A stretch of 64,000 bases of DNA, taken from Neoceratodus forsteri (lineage: Eukaryota > Chordata > Ceratodontiformes > Ceratodontidae). Shown piece after piece: positions 1 through 11,324 of the stretch. The position numbers and the translations under genes were made by a program. How positions within the stretch are numbered: position 1 is the stretch's first letter; each line of letters opens with the position of its first letter. Under the pieces are notes generated by a model. That model was not told the DNA's origin and searched no databases. It saw nothing but the letters and a program-made list of their open reading frames with translations. Location: positions 220,820,501 through 220,884,500 of the forward strand of contig JADMNL010000022.1 in the NCBI GenBank assembly GCA_016271365.2, written 5' to 3'.

Positions 1-2135
1 TTCTCCCTAGTTTAGTTTAGGTACCTCCCCCTCCTCTTCCGTTGAGAATACTGAGCAGAAATATTCATTCAGTATCCCTGCCTTTTCACTGTCACCCTCT
101 GCCCACATTCCTTCCCCTTTATTAAGTCTCTTTATCCCTCCCTTGGTCTTTCTTTGCTCCCTAATGTACCTATAAAAGGTTTTATCCCCCTTCTTAACAA
201 AGTTGGTTATCTTTTCCTCAGTTTGTGCTTTTGCTGTTCTGACTGCCTTCCCTGCCTCCTTCTGCTTTAACTGATAAAGTTCTCTGTCCTGCTTCTTCTG
301 TGTTTTCTTATATTTCCTGAATGCTATCCTTTTCTCCTTAACCATCCCTGCCACCTCTTTTGAGAACCATAGTGTTTTTTTTCCCTTCGTTTTAGTTTGT
401 TGATTTGTTTCACACAAAGGCTTGTTGCCTCTGTGATGGCTGTTTTGATTATTCTCCATTGTTCCTCCACCCCGCCTTCTTGCCCATTTGCTAGTGCTTT
501 TCTGAGGCACTCTCTCATTTTCCCAAAGTCAGCCTTCCTAAAGTCCAATACTCTTGTTTTCATATGACTTGACTCTATGGCTGTGTTTATTGTGAACACA
601 CTGTTTGGTGGTCACTTGTTCCCAGATGGCTACCCACTTCTAAATCTGAGATATTTCTCCTTCCCCATTTGAGAGTACCAGGTCTAAGATTGCTCCCTCC
701 CAAGTGGGTTCCAACACTAGCTGTCTGAGGCATGCACCCTGTAGGGCACCAACAATGACCCCGCTCTTGGATGTGCCTGCAGCAAAGGTACTCCAGATAA
801 CGTGGCATATTCAGGTGCCCCATTAACAATATCTCCCCTTTTTCTGCCATTTTAAGGATGCCTTCTTTCATTTCCTTGTCCATTTCCTCCTCCTGAGATG
901 GGGGTCTGTACACAACCCCCATGCTTATTGTGGTGCCATTTCCTGTCTCCAGGGTGACCCATAATGACTCATCAACTTCCTGTTTACTCTTTAGTTCTGT
1001 TGCTTTAATCCCCTTCCCTTATATAGAGAGCTACTCCTCCTCTTTTACCCACCCTGTCCCTGCTGTAGACTGTGTATCCTGGTATGTTGACATCCCAGTC
1101 ATGGTTCTCTGTGTACCATGTTTCAGTGACTGCCACAATAGCCAGGCATCCATCTTCCATCAAGGCCACTAGTTCAGGGAGCTTGTTGCACAGACTGTGG
1201 GCATTGGTACTCATCACCTTCCATTTATTTTTTATGGCCTTACCCCTTTTAGCCCCATCCCTGTCCTTACCACCTTTTTCTGCATTTATCCCTTTCCTGC
1301 TCCCTACTGACTTCTCTACCTTGGTATTTACCTCTCTAGCTACTGTGCTTTGCAGGGGAGGCTGGGATTTCCCTGCTCTTTTTCAGTACCTCCACCCTTG
1401 GCTAGTTTAAATGCTTGCCAATGAAGCATTTAAACCTGTCACCTAGGATCCTGGTTCCCCCCCTGGACAGATGCAGACCATCGTGCCAGTATAAACCTAC
1501 ATCCCTCCAGGTGGCTCCCCAGTCCCCAATGAAGCCAAATCCCTGAGCTACACACCAGTTTTTCAACCATTCATTGAATCCCATGGTGCAGAATACCCTA
1601 GCATCATCCTTGCCATAGACAGGCAGCACCTCCAAGAAGGTTACCGTACATGCAACTTGTCTAAAGCCCCCTCCCCAACTCCACAAACTCTTCTTGCACC
1701 ACTCTAATCCCATTCACAGCCAGATCATTTGTCCCTAGGTGGACAATGACTTCCAACACCCTCCCTCCCTCATGCAGCTGCTCCCGTGATCCTGAGGATT
1801 CGCTTCCTGTCCCTCTGAGTCATGGCACCAGGCAGGCACCTTACCTCCCTATCCCCTTGCTCCACCAGTTCTACCCCCTAATGATTTGAGTCCCCCACCA
1901 GGAATTGTTTCCTTCCCCTGTGAGGTCTCATGCCACTCTCCTGTGGGTCTCTTTTGTGGAGGTTCCCAACATCCTCCTTCGTCTCCACTGCAGGTGCCTC
2001 TGTAGAGGAACCACTCTTTGCCAGAACAGCATAAGAACTGTAGAGAGGTACAACTAGAGGGGTGCACCTCTGTTCCACCACCCTGTCCCTCCCTGAGCCC
2101 ACCTTGGTCCAACCGCTCCTCTTTCTTGGCAACCT
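1..2135 (-). mobile_element. CR1-type LINE, 5' part (ORF1 esterase region plus ORF2 endonuclease), decayed
   Basis: On the minus strand, from 2135 down to 1, this reads as the first half of a CR1 non-LTR retrotransposon. ORF1 remnants lie at about 2132-1402 and ORF2 remnants at about 1217-1. ORF2 shows an apurinic-like endonuclease: a NAHSLCNKLPEL block followed by VTETW (1217-1005), then VVYRPP and a degenerate GDFN box read as GHLN (922-780). The linker before the reverse transcriptase, rich in Lys and Glu with a YFCSVFS block, is at 510-7. The reverse transcriptase itself would lie off the window below position 1. Several stops and frame changes mean it cannot be active. The family call is sure; the subfamily is not known. 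Confidence 0.85.
1402..2132 (-). pseudogene. CR1 ORF1 remnant with SGNH-esterase motifs
   Basis: Two minus-strand frames together resemble the ORF1 protein of CR1 elements, an RNA-binding accessory protein that carries an SGNH-hydrolase (esterase) domain in several CR1 lineages. The upstream frame (2132-1878) ends in FLVGDS, like the catalytic-serine GDS block. The downstream frame (1713-1402) contains WHDGLHLSRGGT near its end, matching the DxxH block that supplies the catalytic Asp and His. The two blocks are in different frames, so the protein is broken. Motif assignment is by recognition, not by search. Confidence 0.6.
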
Positions 2136-3270
2136 CTGAGGTAATGGTGGTGGCCCTGGTGGTCCCTGGGTGGGGAAAGAGGTTTCACAAGTCCTAGCCA
2201 GGTCAGCCTGGAGATGGGCAGCCTCCTCCCTCAGACCAGAGAGGTGCCTGCAAACAGGGCAGCATCACAGCCTTCAGAATGTCTCCCGGAACACTGCTGC
2301 CTCACAGCCATTGCACTGCACCACTCCCATCTTGACTTATTTTGTGTCCCATCTCCTGTTGCTTTGTATGCTTACTGTCTCCTCCCTCTATGTATTTTTA
2401 TACTTACTTTCCTACTGCCTATGTGCCCTTACAACTCTCGCGCTCCCTGTTCTGGGACAGGAACTTCCTGTAGTCTTCAGTAGTCTTCTTCTATACTTGG
2501 ATTCATACCTCCAGCAGCCAGGGGGGAGAAAGAGTTATTTTTTTAGGTTCCTTCAAGGTTGATGAAACTAATGTGTCTCAGTGATCCTTCCCTTCCTACT
2601 GCCAAACAGGAAGTTCCTGATGTCAGTCAAATCCAGTGGCTATAAAAGTAGAACTGGCTTTGGGTGGGAAGAAGGGCAATTAGTCAAAATCTGTAGTTCT
2701 AGACTTCTGTTTCTTGCTCTGAAACCAACGTTCTCTTCTGTCAGAAACAGCAGGAAGCTGTAATTGGAGACAACTGCTTTTGTACACCTAAACTGCTAAG
2801 CCACATCCCCAATTAGATTCACCCTCTGCTCTGACTCAGCAAATTAAGCTGATACAGGCCCCTTCCTCAGAGAAACACACAGTGGCTTTCTTATTTCTTT
2901 TTTTTCACTTAAATGAGACCCTCTTCTTCTAATAAAGTATCTGTTTGTTTAATCCAAACAGGTACTAACTCCTGCTGAGATAGAAGTGATTTATCAGTAA
3001 AAAAATATGTAGTTCTAGACTGCTGTCTTGCTCTGAAACCAAAGTTCTCTTCTGTCAGAAACAGCAGCTGCTGGTTATAAGAGTGCATTCTTCAGTTTGT
3101 TGGGAGAAAGAGCTTTAAAACAAAGTGAAACAGTTTTGGCACACAAAGGACTTGAAAGGAAACTCTTATAACCATATAAGCATAATTTGTGGTTATAAGA
3201 GTTTATGGAATGTTTAGAATTAAACAATCCTGATTGACTAAAATTATGTCTTGATTTATTATCAGTGTCA
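2136..3270. other. Non-coding stretch with a 60-bp direct repeat and a hairpin
   Basis: No gene is visible. A block of about 60 bp starting TGTAGTTCTAGACT occurs at 2692-2753 and again, with a few changes, at 3008-3067, 316 bp apart. A 15-bp perfect inverted repeat, AAACTCTTATAACCA, has arms at 3160-3174 and 3190-3204. The whole may be one decayed DNA transposon, but no ends or target duplication could be fixed. Confidence 0.4.
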
Positions 3271-3274
3271 AAGG

Positions 3275-3500
3275 TTTGGTAGGTTGCATGCTCAATTCTG
3301 GGACTGGAAGATCAGAAGGTCGGCGGTTCTAGCCCTACAACAGGCACTTGAGGTGATACCCATAACTGATACTGTAGTGCAGTACGAGGGATGCTTCACT
3401 GGTAAGGTGCCATCTTTTAGATGAGCCATTAAATCGAGGTCCCTTGTCCCATCTCCAGTCACTGTCCAGGTGGAAGTAAAAGACACCTGGCATTTATCAA
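3275..3500 (+). mobile_element. tRNA-derived SINE of the shark/coelacanth type
   Basis: A B-box-like GGTTCTAGCCC near 3327 is followed by a body with the order 'GTGCAGTACGAGG', 'GCCATCTTTTAGATGAG', 'TAAATCGAGGTCC' and 'GAAGTAAAAGACACC'. This order is typical of a widely spread tRNA-derived SINE group in cartilaginous fish and coelacanth. The recognition is from memory of that signature. The 5' and 3' limits are approximate. Confidence 0.55.
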
Positions 3501-4690
3501 AGAAGAGTCTGCGACTTTCTCTGGTGTCACAACCAACATTCTCCCATCAATGAAAACAAGTCCATGCTACACCTCCCACCCTCCCCGGCGCATCTGAAAA
3601 AAGCTATAATTGCTTAATGTGGCTTTCCTAGTCGCAGATTATGAAATGTGTACAACTAATCTAGTTAGCTGATTGGTCGAGGACCTTGGAACCCCATGCT
3701 GTTATCCCAGCACAACAGCATGTGAAGAAGATCCGAGTCTTCTTTACCTTACACAGCTAGTTGGGTATCACAACTCACTGTACGCTCTCTTTTGCTCTCA
3801 TCAAACTCACTAGATGAGAGTTTTCAAATAGCCTCAGTCCTGTCCATTACTTTGATTCAAAGTGAAATGCCATTTTTCAACAACTAGCCTGGCCCTGATG
3901 CTATTGACTGCTAATCCTCACAATCTCACCAACATTGGCTCCACACACACCTAGGCTCCAGACAACACGCTGAATTTCTTTACTTTTGCCAACTCTATTT
4001 CCCCAGCAGAACTCACCCATACAAAAGACACATCTACCATTTCTGCTGTCTACTGCCCTAAACCTACACTACAGACAATGAACAGGATTGCTTTATTGTT
4101 TATTGTCCTTTTTTTTTCTACTTTAAAAAAATATTTTCACAATCCATTAAAAAAGCTTAAAAAAAGGTCCTATAAATACTTTATTTTACCCATTTCAGAA
4201 TCGCAACTTTGCACTTCAGGGTCTCTGTTGTGCTAAGATAATGGCACTTCTCGGATGGTGGAAGTACTCCACCTTCGGCCCCGTGCTTCAGCCCATTTTA
4301 GGTGTGCTGTTATGCCAGCACAACGCACATCCTGTGGTGCCTTATTGCTTGAATAAATACTCTAAGGAACAGAACTACTTATAGAGCCTCTGTTGTCTCA
4401 GCCAAACTTTGCAAAATCAGAACATTTTTGATACAAACCATCTTATTGCCTTTATTTTCTGTATTTTGCTTTACATTCTTTCTTTTCTTTTTTTTTTTTG
4501 ACTTAGCTTTCACTCCTGACTCTGCTTGGCTACCCCAGGAGGGATCCTCCTGATCTGGACCCCTACCTTAACAACGTCTTTCCACCTTCCCACAAGGCTT
4601 ACCTGTCAGCTCCCCATCCATAGACAAAGTCTTGCCCTCCACTACTGAGCCATCACTAGGGTTCCCACAAGCCCCTCTTGGAACTACATC
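3501..4690. other. Intergenic or intronic stretch, nothing recognised
   Basis: AT-rich sequence with short T and A runs, for example near 4111-4130 and 4487-4499. No coding frame, splice-bounded exon or clear repeat family was seen. Confidence 0.5.
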
Positions 4691-5115
4691 CTCCAGTCAA
4701 TGGGGAAAGCTGTGCCTGAGTTGGTGGCTACAGGACCAGCAGGCAGGCCAGAGTGCTTTATGAGGCTTGAGCAGGGATTTACCCCCTTTCATTTCTCTCC
4801 TCCTCTGAGGACACCAACACAGGACATCTTCAGATGTGCATGCTCACAATGTGGATGTGTGCACATCAATGTCATCAATGTTCTCCCCTCTTCATTATGC
4901 AGTCTTAACTGTACCCTGTACCCTCCCCCTCTGGATACCCAGTGAGTTGTGTGGCCACAGGACATGGTGCCCAGCCTCCCCAGAAGAAAGAAGCATCATC
5001 TGGGATGCTCATACTTCTCCCAACTGACCCTCTGATGATCCAGATGTGTTCTCAAACTCAAGTCACCAGGGTCATGTGCAGTAGCCCTACTGACGTACCC
5101 ATGGGTCAGCTCCAC
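4690..5115 (-). mobile_element. Copy of a window-wide tRNA-like SINE family (SINE-B), minus strand
   Basis: The signature, read on the + strand, is a purine/pyrimidine-rich body followed by 'CTGATGATCCAGATGTGTTC', 'CAAACTCAAGTCACCAG' and 'GTCATGTGCAG'. On the minus strand this is a tRNA-like head with a B-box-like GACTTGAGTTTGAG. Related copies occur near 7.6-7.8, 10.9-11.05, 20.2-20.4, 27.55-27.7 and 62.5-62.75 kb in the same orientation, and near 20.55 and 41.8 kb in the opposite one. Limits are approximate. Confidence 0.5.
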
Positions 5116-5306
5116 TTTCCCTTTTTCTTTATAAAATGGCAGGAAAAATCTAGAAATTTCATTGGCTCAGAGATGTCACCTCACCATGCATCAGATTTCT
5201 ATAAATGAACGATCAGGTGACAAATCTAATTTTGGACTTCAAAAAAACTCCTTAGAGCCATTTTATCAGTGTAATATGCCCCTCCATGGTTCCATATTAT
5301 GTAACG

Positions 5307-5451
5307 ATTAACCCACGAGAGAGCATGGGTTTACTTGAGAATTAATCCATGCCTGGAGGGTTTGTGAGGCATGATACTGCAGGCCAAGTGCTTCCAACCA
5401 CCCAGGCATGGCTTAATTCTCATGTTAACTCATGCTTTCTCATGGGTTAAT
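5307..5451. repeat. Foldback element (50-nt arms)
   Basis: Left arm 5307-5356 (begins ATTAACCCACGAGAGAGCAT, ends GCCTGG) pairs with right arm 5402-5451 (begins CCAGGCATGG, ends GGGTTAAT) with few mismatches, over a loop of about 45 nt. It is probably a small non-autonomous DNA transposon. It is one of several foldbacks in this window. Confidence 0.75.
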
Positions 5452-5459
5452 AAACTTGT

Positions 5460-5950
5460 AACATGGCTTTCTGTGTCCTACCTGGAGGCCATGATCTGGT
5501 GGACAGCAGCACAGAGTGTCACTCTGTCCAATGGGCTCCATCCCTCATAGCCAGTGATTTCCTCTCCCTAGTGCACTCCCGATCACATAACTGTTGTGAG
5601 ATTCTCACTCTTTGCAAGGTCCTTCATCCCTCAGAGTCATGCATTTCCTTTCCCCAGCACAAGTCATGTCTCTCACAATGCAGATGCCAATGATGGCACG
5701 TTCAGGAAAGTGCCACAGTGAGAACATTAGTGAAAGGGAGCTTATAGGTAAGGCGGTGTTTACTGCAAGGGGGGCAGTGTCATATTTGTGTGGAGAAGAA
5801 CCTAGGCTATACTTGCCACCTGCATCTGCTTTATTCAGCAAATGTTCTGACCGTACTGGGGCTACATGGGTGGCCGCTACTGGGTGAGTTGAGGTTGCCT
5901 GAAAACAAATGCACTTTTTTACCCAAACAGTTGTCAGTGCATGCATAGCT
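5460..5950. other. Non-coding stretch
   Basis: Short open frames exist on both strands, but none has a recognisable domain or splice context. Nothing else was recognised. Confidence 0.4.
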
Positions 5951-5954
5951 TGCC

Positions 5955-6245
5955 AACAGTTATGTCAATCAATCAAGTAATCAATCAATCAATCAGAAGT
6001 TTATTTATATAATGCTCCTTCCTGGGGGCTCGGAGCACTTTACAAAAACAGTAAAATATATTACACACATATATAAAACTTCATTAAATAATTCCACAGA
6101 CACTGTTTTCAGAGCATTGCCAACTCCACCCCGACAATCCATCAATAAAATCAGTAATCCTAGTCTAAACAGTGACATAGAACTATATAAGGCTGGAAGC
6201 CTGTTCAAAAATAAGAAGGCTTTCATCCCCGCTTAAAGGTTTCCA
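5955..6245 (-). mobile_element. L2-type LINE 3' end, minus strand
   Basis: Read on the minus strand, the end of an open frame is followed by an untranslated tail with 'AAAGTGCTCCGAGCCCCCAG' and 'TATATAAATAAACTTC', finishing in (TTGATTGA)n at about 5990-5965. The same TTGATTGATT tail closes the L2 element ending near 62015. The copy is 5'-truncated. Confidence 0.65.
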
Positions 6246-6329
6246 GGTGTATAGCCAGAAGTAAAAGTTATGTCACATTCAAAAGGGCACTCGATGCTTA
6301 TCTTTTAAGTGGTAACAAATGCCTGGCTC

Positions 6330-6790
6330 TGCTTTGAAGCAGGGGCTGGTTTTCAAAGGCTTAAGCCAACATCCATCCTAATTACTTGCCTTAGGATAGA
6401 TGCCGTAGAAAGTTAGTCACACCAGCAGATAGTTTGGTTGGGAAATTAATAGGTAGCACTTCCCTGGGTGCCATGTGTTTGTCCACATCACTAAGCAGAA
6501 GGCGAGAATCAGAGGGGTTTCAACATTATCTGCTCAGGCTGCACCTTCTCCTTGTTTCAAGAGCAAACTTGCATCCATGTCAGTCTGGATGGTCTAAAAT
6601 TTGCATCCATCTGGCTAAATCTGCATCAAAAATCAGATGCAAATTTAATTTGCACTTATTATTTCTGAGGTTTTAATGTATACACTTATTCGGCCACAAT
6701 GTTCACTGCAATTTAAAATGTAAACTCAGATGCAGATTGCTACATGCATCTGAACCTAACACATTTGAAAGTACCACCCCACCCCCCAAA
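6330..6790. repeat. Interspersed repeat with GCATC/TTTGCATC-rich body
   Basis: The stretch has a TGGTTTTCAAAGG edge and many GCATCCAT/TGCATCTG words. Similar bodies occur near 11.33-11.65, 12.36-12.75, 24.82-25.08, 33.8-34.0 and 48.33-48.55 kb. I infer one non-autonomous DNA transposon family; ends and target duplications could not be settled by eye. Confidence 0.35.
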
Positions 6791-6799
6791 AAAAACATA

Positions 6800-7280
6800 A
6801 AAAAAATGTTTTGCAGTAAGGCATTCTGGAAATAATCACCTAGTAAGACTAGGTGGTTGTACAACAAATAGTCAGAAATTAAAACATAGCGATGCTATCT
6901 CATGAGGTGGACTTCCTTTTTTGGAGTCCTAACATTACAGTGGCCACTAGTGCATGTGCAAAATTGTCTCCAGCTGCCTCTGAAGTATTTACAATAAATG
7001 AGTTTGCAATTTCTACATGTTCCAGTTATCAGAAATATTGCATGTTTTTCTTAGTTTTTTAGCATTTTAGTTGTTCCCCTGTAAAGCTAAGCTAATCATG
7101 AATTATGTGCCAACATTAATCACAAAATCTAACACTTGGGCATAAACAATGTATTAAGGCAGCACTGCAATTGACGGAGCACTGCAGTGAAAAATGCTTT
7201 TCCAAAAAGCTAGTTTCAGCTACATTTAATAAAATATTAGCATACATGTCAAATCTACTTTTTTTTTTTTAGAACTCTTT
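6800..7280. other. AT-rich intron sequence, nothing recognised
   Basis: No coding frame with family features and no bounded repeat was seen. Confidence 0.4.
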
Positions 7281-7289
7281 TTCATTCCT

Positions 7290-7840
7290 GTCACCAGTGA
7301 CTTGGGCATCTCTCCGGCATGGACTCACTCGGCTCGTTGCCTCCACTGCCCAACCTGCCCTTACCCTGACAGAGGAATCAAGTGCTGGATCCCTCCTCCC
7401 ACAACCCCAAAAGGGAGAGACATGACCTCAGAGAGTCAAGTCAGAATCGGGCCGGCACTGGGCATGTGTGGGCTCAACCACTCGAGCCTCACCATTCCCT
7501 TCCAAGTCACCAGGGGGTTTCCACCATGAAGTTGCCCCTGTGGAGCATGGACATGCAATGAAGCTCACACAGGCACACTGCTAGCTTCTGCAGCGCTCCA
7601 CCCCCTTAATTGCACCAGCTTCTGTGGGACCTCCAGTCTCCATCAGGGGTGGCCAGAGAGCCAAGCGAAGCTCGCAACCCTCCCAAGGAGAGGAGAGCCA
7701 TCCCCCAGATGCTCAATCCTCTCCCTCTCTAGCCAACCCCAGATGACCTGAGTCCATTCCTGAACCCAGATCACCAGCAACATGCGAAGTGTGGCATCCA
7801 CTGCCTCAACCTTCAGCACCACCAGCCTGGCCTCATAAAA
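7290..7840 (-). mobile_element. SINE-B family copy, minus strand
   Basis: It has the same body and 'GACCTGAGTCCATTCCTGAA', 'CCCAGATCACCAGC' head as the copies at 4.7-5.1 and 62.2-62.75 kb. The copy is GC-richer than the flanking intron. Limits are approximate. Confidence 0.5.
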
Positions 7841-8269
7841 TCTACTTTTCTAGGTACCTTTTACACTGTACAACCTGATCTTTTTTTCTCAGTCCTAACC
7901 CTTACCAGGTCTACTTGAGTATTTCTAAGCCAAATGTGGCAGCCATCTATTTTTGTGAGAAAAAAAAACTAAATTAAAACATTTATGAAATACTGAAGTT
8001 TAGGTGAAACTCAAATTTTATCAAAAAATAAATCTGGAAGATGTGTGGAAATTTTTATAGCAAAAACAGCAAGGTCAAATATTTTGCCCAATTTTATTGC
8101 ACCGCTGCTTTAATTTCATTTCCCATATAACTTGTTTAATGAAGTAGTTCTATGTGTTTGATTTTTTGCAGTTGGTTGATTTTTCTAGTTTTAGTATTAT
8201 TCTGATCTTGTCCATATCTGACCCTTTTTACATTCAGTATTTACTAATTAATAATGTCATGTTCCACAG

Positions 8270-8836
8270 GTAAACAACATTATTTCCTTAGTCCCTGTGT
8301 CACTTCTTTCTGGTAAGATTCGGGTGTCCAAGAGTGGTGGAAACATCAGACTCACAACAGATTTTGGAATGGTAGTAACCTATGACGAGACAAGCTATGC
8401 AACAATCTCTCTCCCTCTTAATTATTTCAATGCAACCTGTGGGCTATGCGGAACTTTAAACAACAACCAGAAGGATGACTTTCTTTCATCGACTGGGTCT
8501 TTGACCACACTAGATGCATTTGCCCAAAGCTGGAAAGTTCTAGATGGTGACGCTCAGTGCGGTGACAAATGTGGGCTACATGCGTCACCTGCAGTACTCA
8601 GAACAATGCATCGTTCTCTGGAAACCAGTACTGTGGTTTAATGGGTAGCTCCACAGGACCCTTTGAAGCCTGTGCTCAGGTTCTTTCACCACAGAGTTTT
8701 ATCGATGACTGTGTATATGACCTCTGTGCAACGCAAGGTGACTTGGAGACTCTGTGCAATGTTTTGAGCACCTACACTGCCCGCTGTCAAGAAAAGAATG
8801 TGACTGTAGGAGAATGGAGGAAACCAGGATTCTGCA
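8270..8836 (+). CDS. Exon 1 in window: second half of VWD plus C8 (frameshifted)
   Basis: The exon follows a CCACAG acceptor and ends before GTAGGT, in phase 1. It starts with VNN and LLSGK, the usual beginning of the VWD second half. It then has the disulphide motif CGLCG at residues 57-61 (8438-8452) and a LNNNQKDDF loop at the place where VWD domains bind calcium. C8 follows, with QYCG, ACAQ, DDCVYDLCATQGD and ending GFC. The frame changes near 8570-8578: the VWD half reads in one frame and C8 in another, and the exon is 567 nt where 568 would keep phase. One extra G in the GGG run at 8573-8575 would bring the frames together. This is either an assembly error or a real lesion. No exon for the first half of this VWD was found upstream in the window. 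Confidence 0.88.
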
Positions 8837-9063
8837 GTAGGTTATTTGTTATAAAATTGAAAATCAGCTTTTGGGAAATGTTGTTGATAAAATTGCTAGA
8901 CTTTTACCCTTTATTTACCCAACTAGGATGCCAATTGTCAATGAATTAGGTACAGATACCCACAGAACAAAACGACTAAATCTTGAAGAGAGGAGAAACT
9001 AAACTCACTTACTTCTTGTATTTCTTCTTTCCTTCTGTTCTTTTGGTATACTTCAGAGTGCTG

Positions 9064-9279
9064 TACAGACAAGCAGAAAACCTAGCACTCAACCCCTTCA
9101 GTGGCATGAATGAAAAACATTACTCTTTGGTCCATAAAATGCCGTTTTATTATGTGCCAACAAGCAAGTACATTTGTTTATTGTCCCTGAATAAAATGGC
9201 ACTTTATGGCCCAAGGAGCAGCATCTTTTGTTTATGCAACTGAAGAGGCTGAGTGCCTGATTTTTCTGCTTGTCTGTAT
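9064..9279. repeat. Foldback element with ~87-nt arms
   Basis: Left arm 9064-9150 (TACAGACAAGCAGAAAA at its start, CCGTTTTAT at its end) pairs with right arm 9191-9279 (ATAAAATGGC at its start, TTCTGCTTGTCTGTA at its end). The loop is about 40 nt. It would form a long hairpin in the pre-mRNA. It is probably a MITE-like element. Confidence 0.8.
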
Positions 9280-10009
9280 TACTGATATATCTTGAACACT
9301 CTAGCCCTGTGAAGCTTCTGCTGGGTTGTTTAGAGTTCAGTATCTGCTTTTTTTGTGGTGCATGACTAGCTTTATGAGAACATCAACAGCTACCAAGCAA
9401 TTACCATTATGGCAGGTTAATGGAGTATTATTTGTATGGAAAGGGAGTCTTTATTGTACTTTATCAAATGGGCAAAAAATACCTGGAATCCTGATTGGCT
9501 GAAAGCCATTTCCAGCCGTGTTCTTATCAGGACATAACCTAACAATGGGCACTACTTGTGTCAACCAAGACACAGTACATGAGGAAATCAATCCATGCCA
9601 CCGCTCTCACTGCACCTCCTCAGCTAGCATCTGACAGAACAGCTGCAGTGGGAGAGCGGGAACAGCAACAGAGAAACAAGAGAAAAAAAAATGGTCAGCT
9701 TATGCAAGTTCTCCATTCCCTCAGAAATCCTAAACATGTAATCTCTGAACAGCTTATTTTGTTTTAGTGACTGCCCATTGGTTCCATTGCTCCTGCTACT
9801 GAATTGTCTATCCTGTACACATGGACCATTTCTTTGATCTGTGGACTGCCCCGCATTCTTGATATCCTTTAAATGGGAGCCGCAACCACAGACAAGTGCC
9901 TAGCACAAAATTCAATGCATTACTGCCACAAAAAAAATAAACGCAAAGACTTTTTTTATGCTTCAGTGACAGTTATGGTTTGAAAACAGCAATGCAGGAA
10001 ATCAATCAG

Positions 10010-10370
10010 TAAGGTGGATGCTGAGGGATACGTTCACTCTCAGTCAAGCCAGCCGATCAATGGAAATAAAAACAACTCAAGACTGAAATTCAGCTTAATA
10101 CTAAAATAAATAAATAAACAAAAAGACACACACGCAAAAGAATTTGTGTATCGGGGGGGGGCAGGTCACAAGCAACAGCACAAAACCAGTCTATATGGCG
10201 GCAACCGAGAGACACTCTTGCTCCCAGTCAAGCCAGCTGCTCAACACACATGCAACCAAATAAATACTGAAATTCAGATTATATAAATACGTAAATAAAC
10301 TAAAAGGATCCAGAGAAAATAATTTTTTAATGGGGGTGCAAAAAACATCACCCCTAACTACAACAGCCTA
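10010..10370 (+). repeat. Diverged tandem duplication, period about 184 bp
   Basis: CAGTCAAGCCAGC with its flanks occurs at about 10040 and again at about 10224. In both copies it is followed by CTGAAATTCAG, an ATAAATA-rich piece, and a G run with GGTGCA/GGCAGG. There are two copies only. Confidence 0.6.
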
Positions 10371-10599
10371 TTCCATTACAAAGAAAAGGACTACTTTTTG
10401 TTTTCTGTAGTCATATGACCATATTTATGTTAGCATTTTTATATACACTTGTTATGTAAAAAAAAATTTTCTCACCTCCCGTTTCTCCCCATTAGCCTCC
10501 CCTTTGGGCCATCTAGTATCTCTTCCCACCATTCACTTGTGTCCCCACCCATTGCCACCATACACCCCCTCAGATTGAAGCCACCCTCAGGGTAACCCG

Positions 10600-11060
10600 G
10601 TGTAACCCTTCACCAGATGGGTTCTCCACCTTCAAGAAGAAAGGCACCAGTGGGGGCCATCCAGTGCAACTTCTTGGCCCCTTGGGTGCTGTTCAGGTGG
10701 TCTCTGGGGCCTGACCAGGGCATTCAAGGTGGCAGAGGGACCGGATGGCCATCATCCAGTCGAGCAGAGGAGAGTGTTTTCCTCTTTTCTCCTGGGAGCA
10801 TGGTGTGCCATGACATCTTGACATACACCAACATCTGCCATGCCCCCCTTTTCAGTCACTGGCACACTGCTATACCCCCAGTCTCCACCAGGAGTCAGTA
10901 GGTGCTGGACTACATCTCCACCCTCCCTCTGGAGAAGGTGTGGTTGTTGGACGCTCAAGCCTTCTCCCTCAGCTGGCCCTCCAGTGACCAAGGTCCATTC
11001 CCAAACCCAGGTCACCAGCGTTGCAAGCGGAAATCCAGCTGCTGCACCAATGGGCTGGCA
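10600..11060 (-). mobile_element. SINE-B family copy, minus strand
   Basis: 'GACCAAGGTCCATTCCCAAA' and 'CCCAGGTCACCAGCGTTGCA' near 10988-11027 match the head of the other SINE-B copies. The upstream body is CT-rich. Limits are approximate. Confidence 0.5.
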
Positions 11061-11113
11061 TTATGTAAAGTTTTTAATTAACTACTTTACTGGGTGGGGC
11101 CCATTTTATAAGT

Positions 11114-11264
11114 GGAATAAGACACTCCGAGGTGTGGTTTATGGCCTGATTAAGAGCACTAGCTAGGTGCTAAAGGCACTCACCGCAAGCACCTCATAGC
11201 CTCCTTGCACACCTGGGGCATGCTCTTATCAGACCATAAACCACACCTCATTGTCTTTTATTCC
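11114..11264. repeat. Foldback element (about 45-nt arms)
   Basis: Left arm 11114-11158 (GGAATAAGACACTCCGAGGT) pairs with right arm 11221-11264 (ends TTTTATTCC). The edge CCATTTTATAAGT at 11101-11113 recurs at about 32490 in another intron, so this is an interspersed family. Confidence 0.75.
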
Positions 11265-11324
11265 TTATGTATATGCCACAGCTATAGAAAATTTATTTAT
11301 GAGCATGGAGAGAGACATAAAAGA

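Noticed and set aside
1..8269. Upstream exon carrying the first half of the first VWD
   Set aside because: No frame with TIL or GDPH-type features was found on the + strand before 8270; it must lie outside the window or be missing.
8597..8643. In-exon stop explained by an intron or stop read-through
   Set aside because: No GT-AG pair fits near the frame change, and phase bookkeeping shows exactly one base missing.
8569..8949. C8 frame as a separate exon or gene
   Set aside because: It continues exon 1 without any splice site between the two frames; a one-base change explains it better than an intron.
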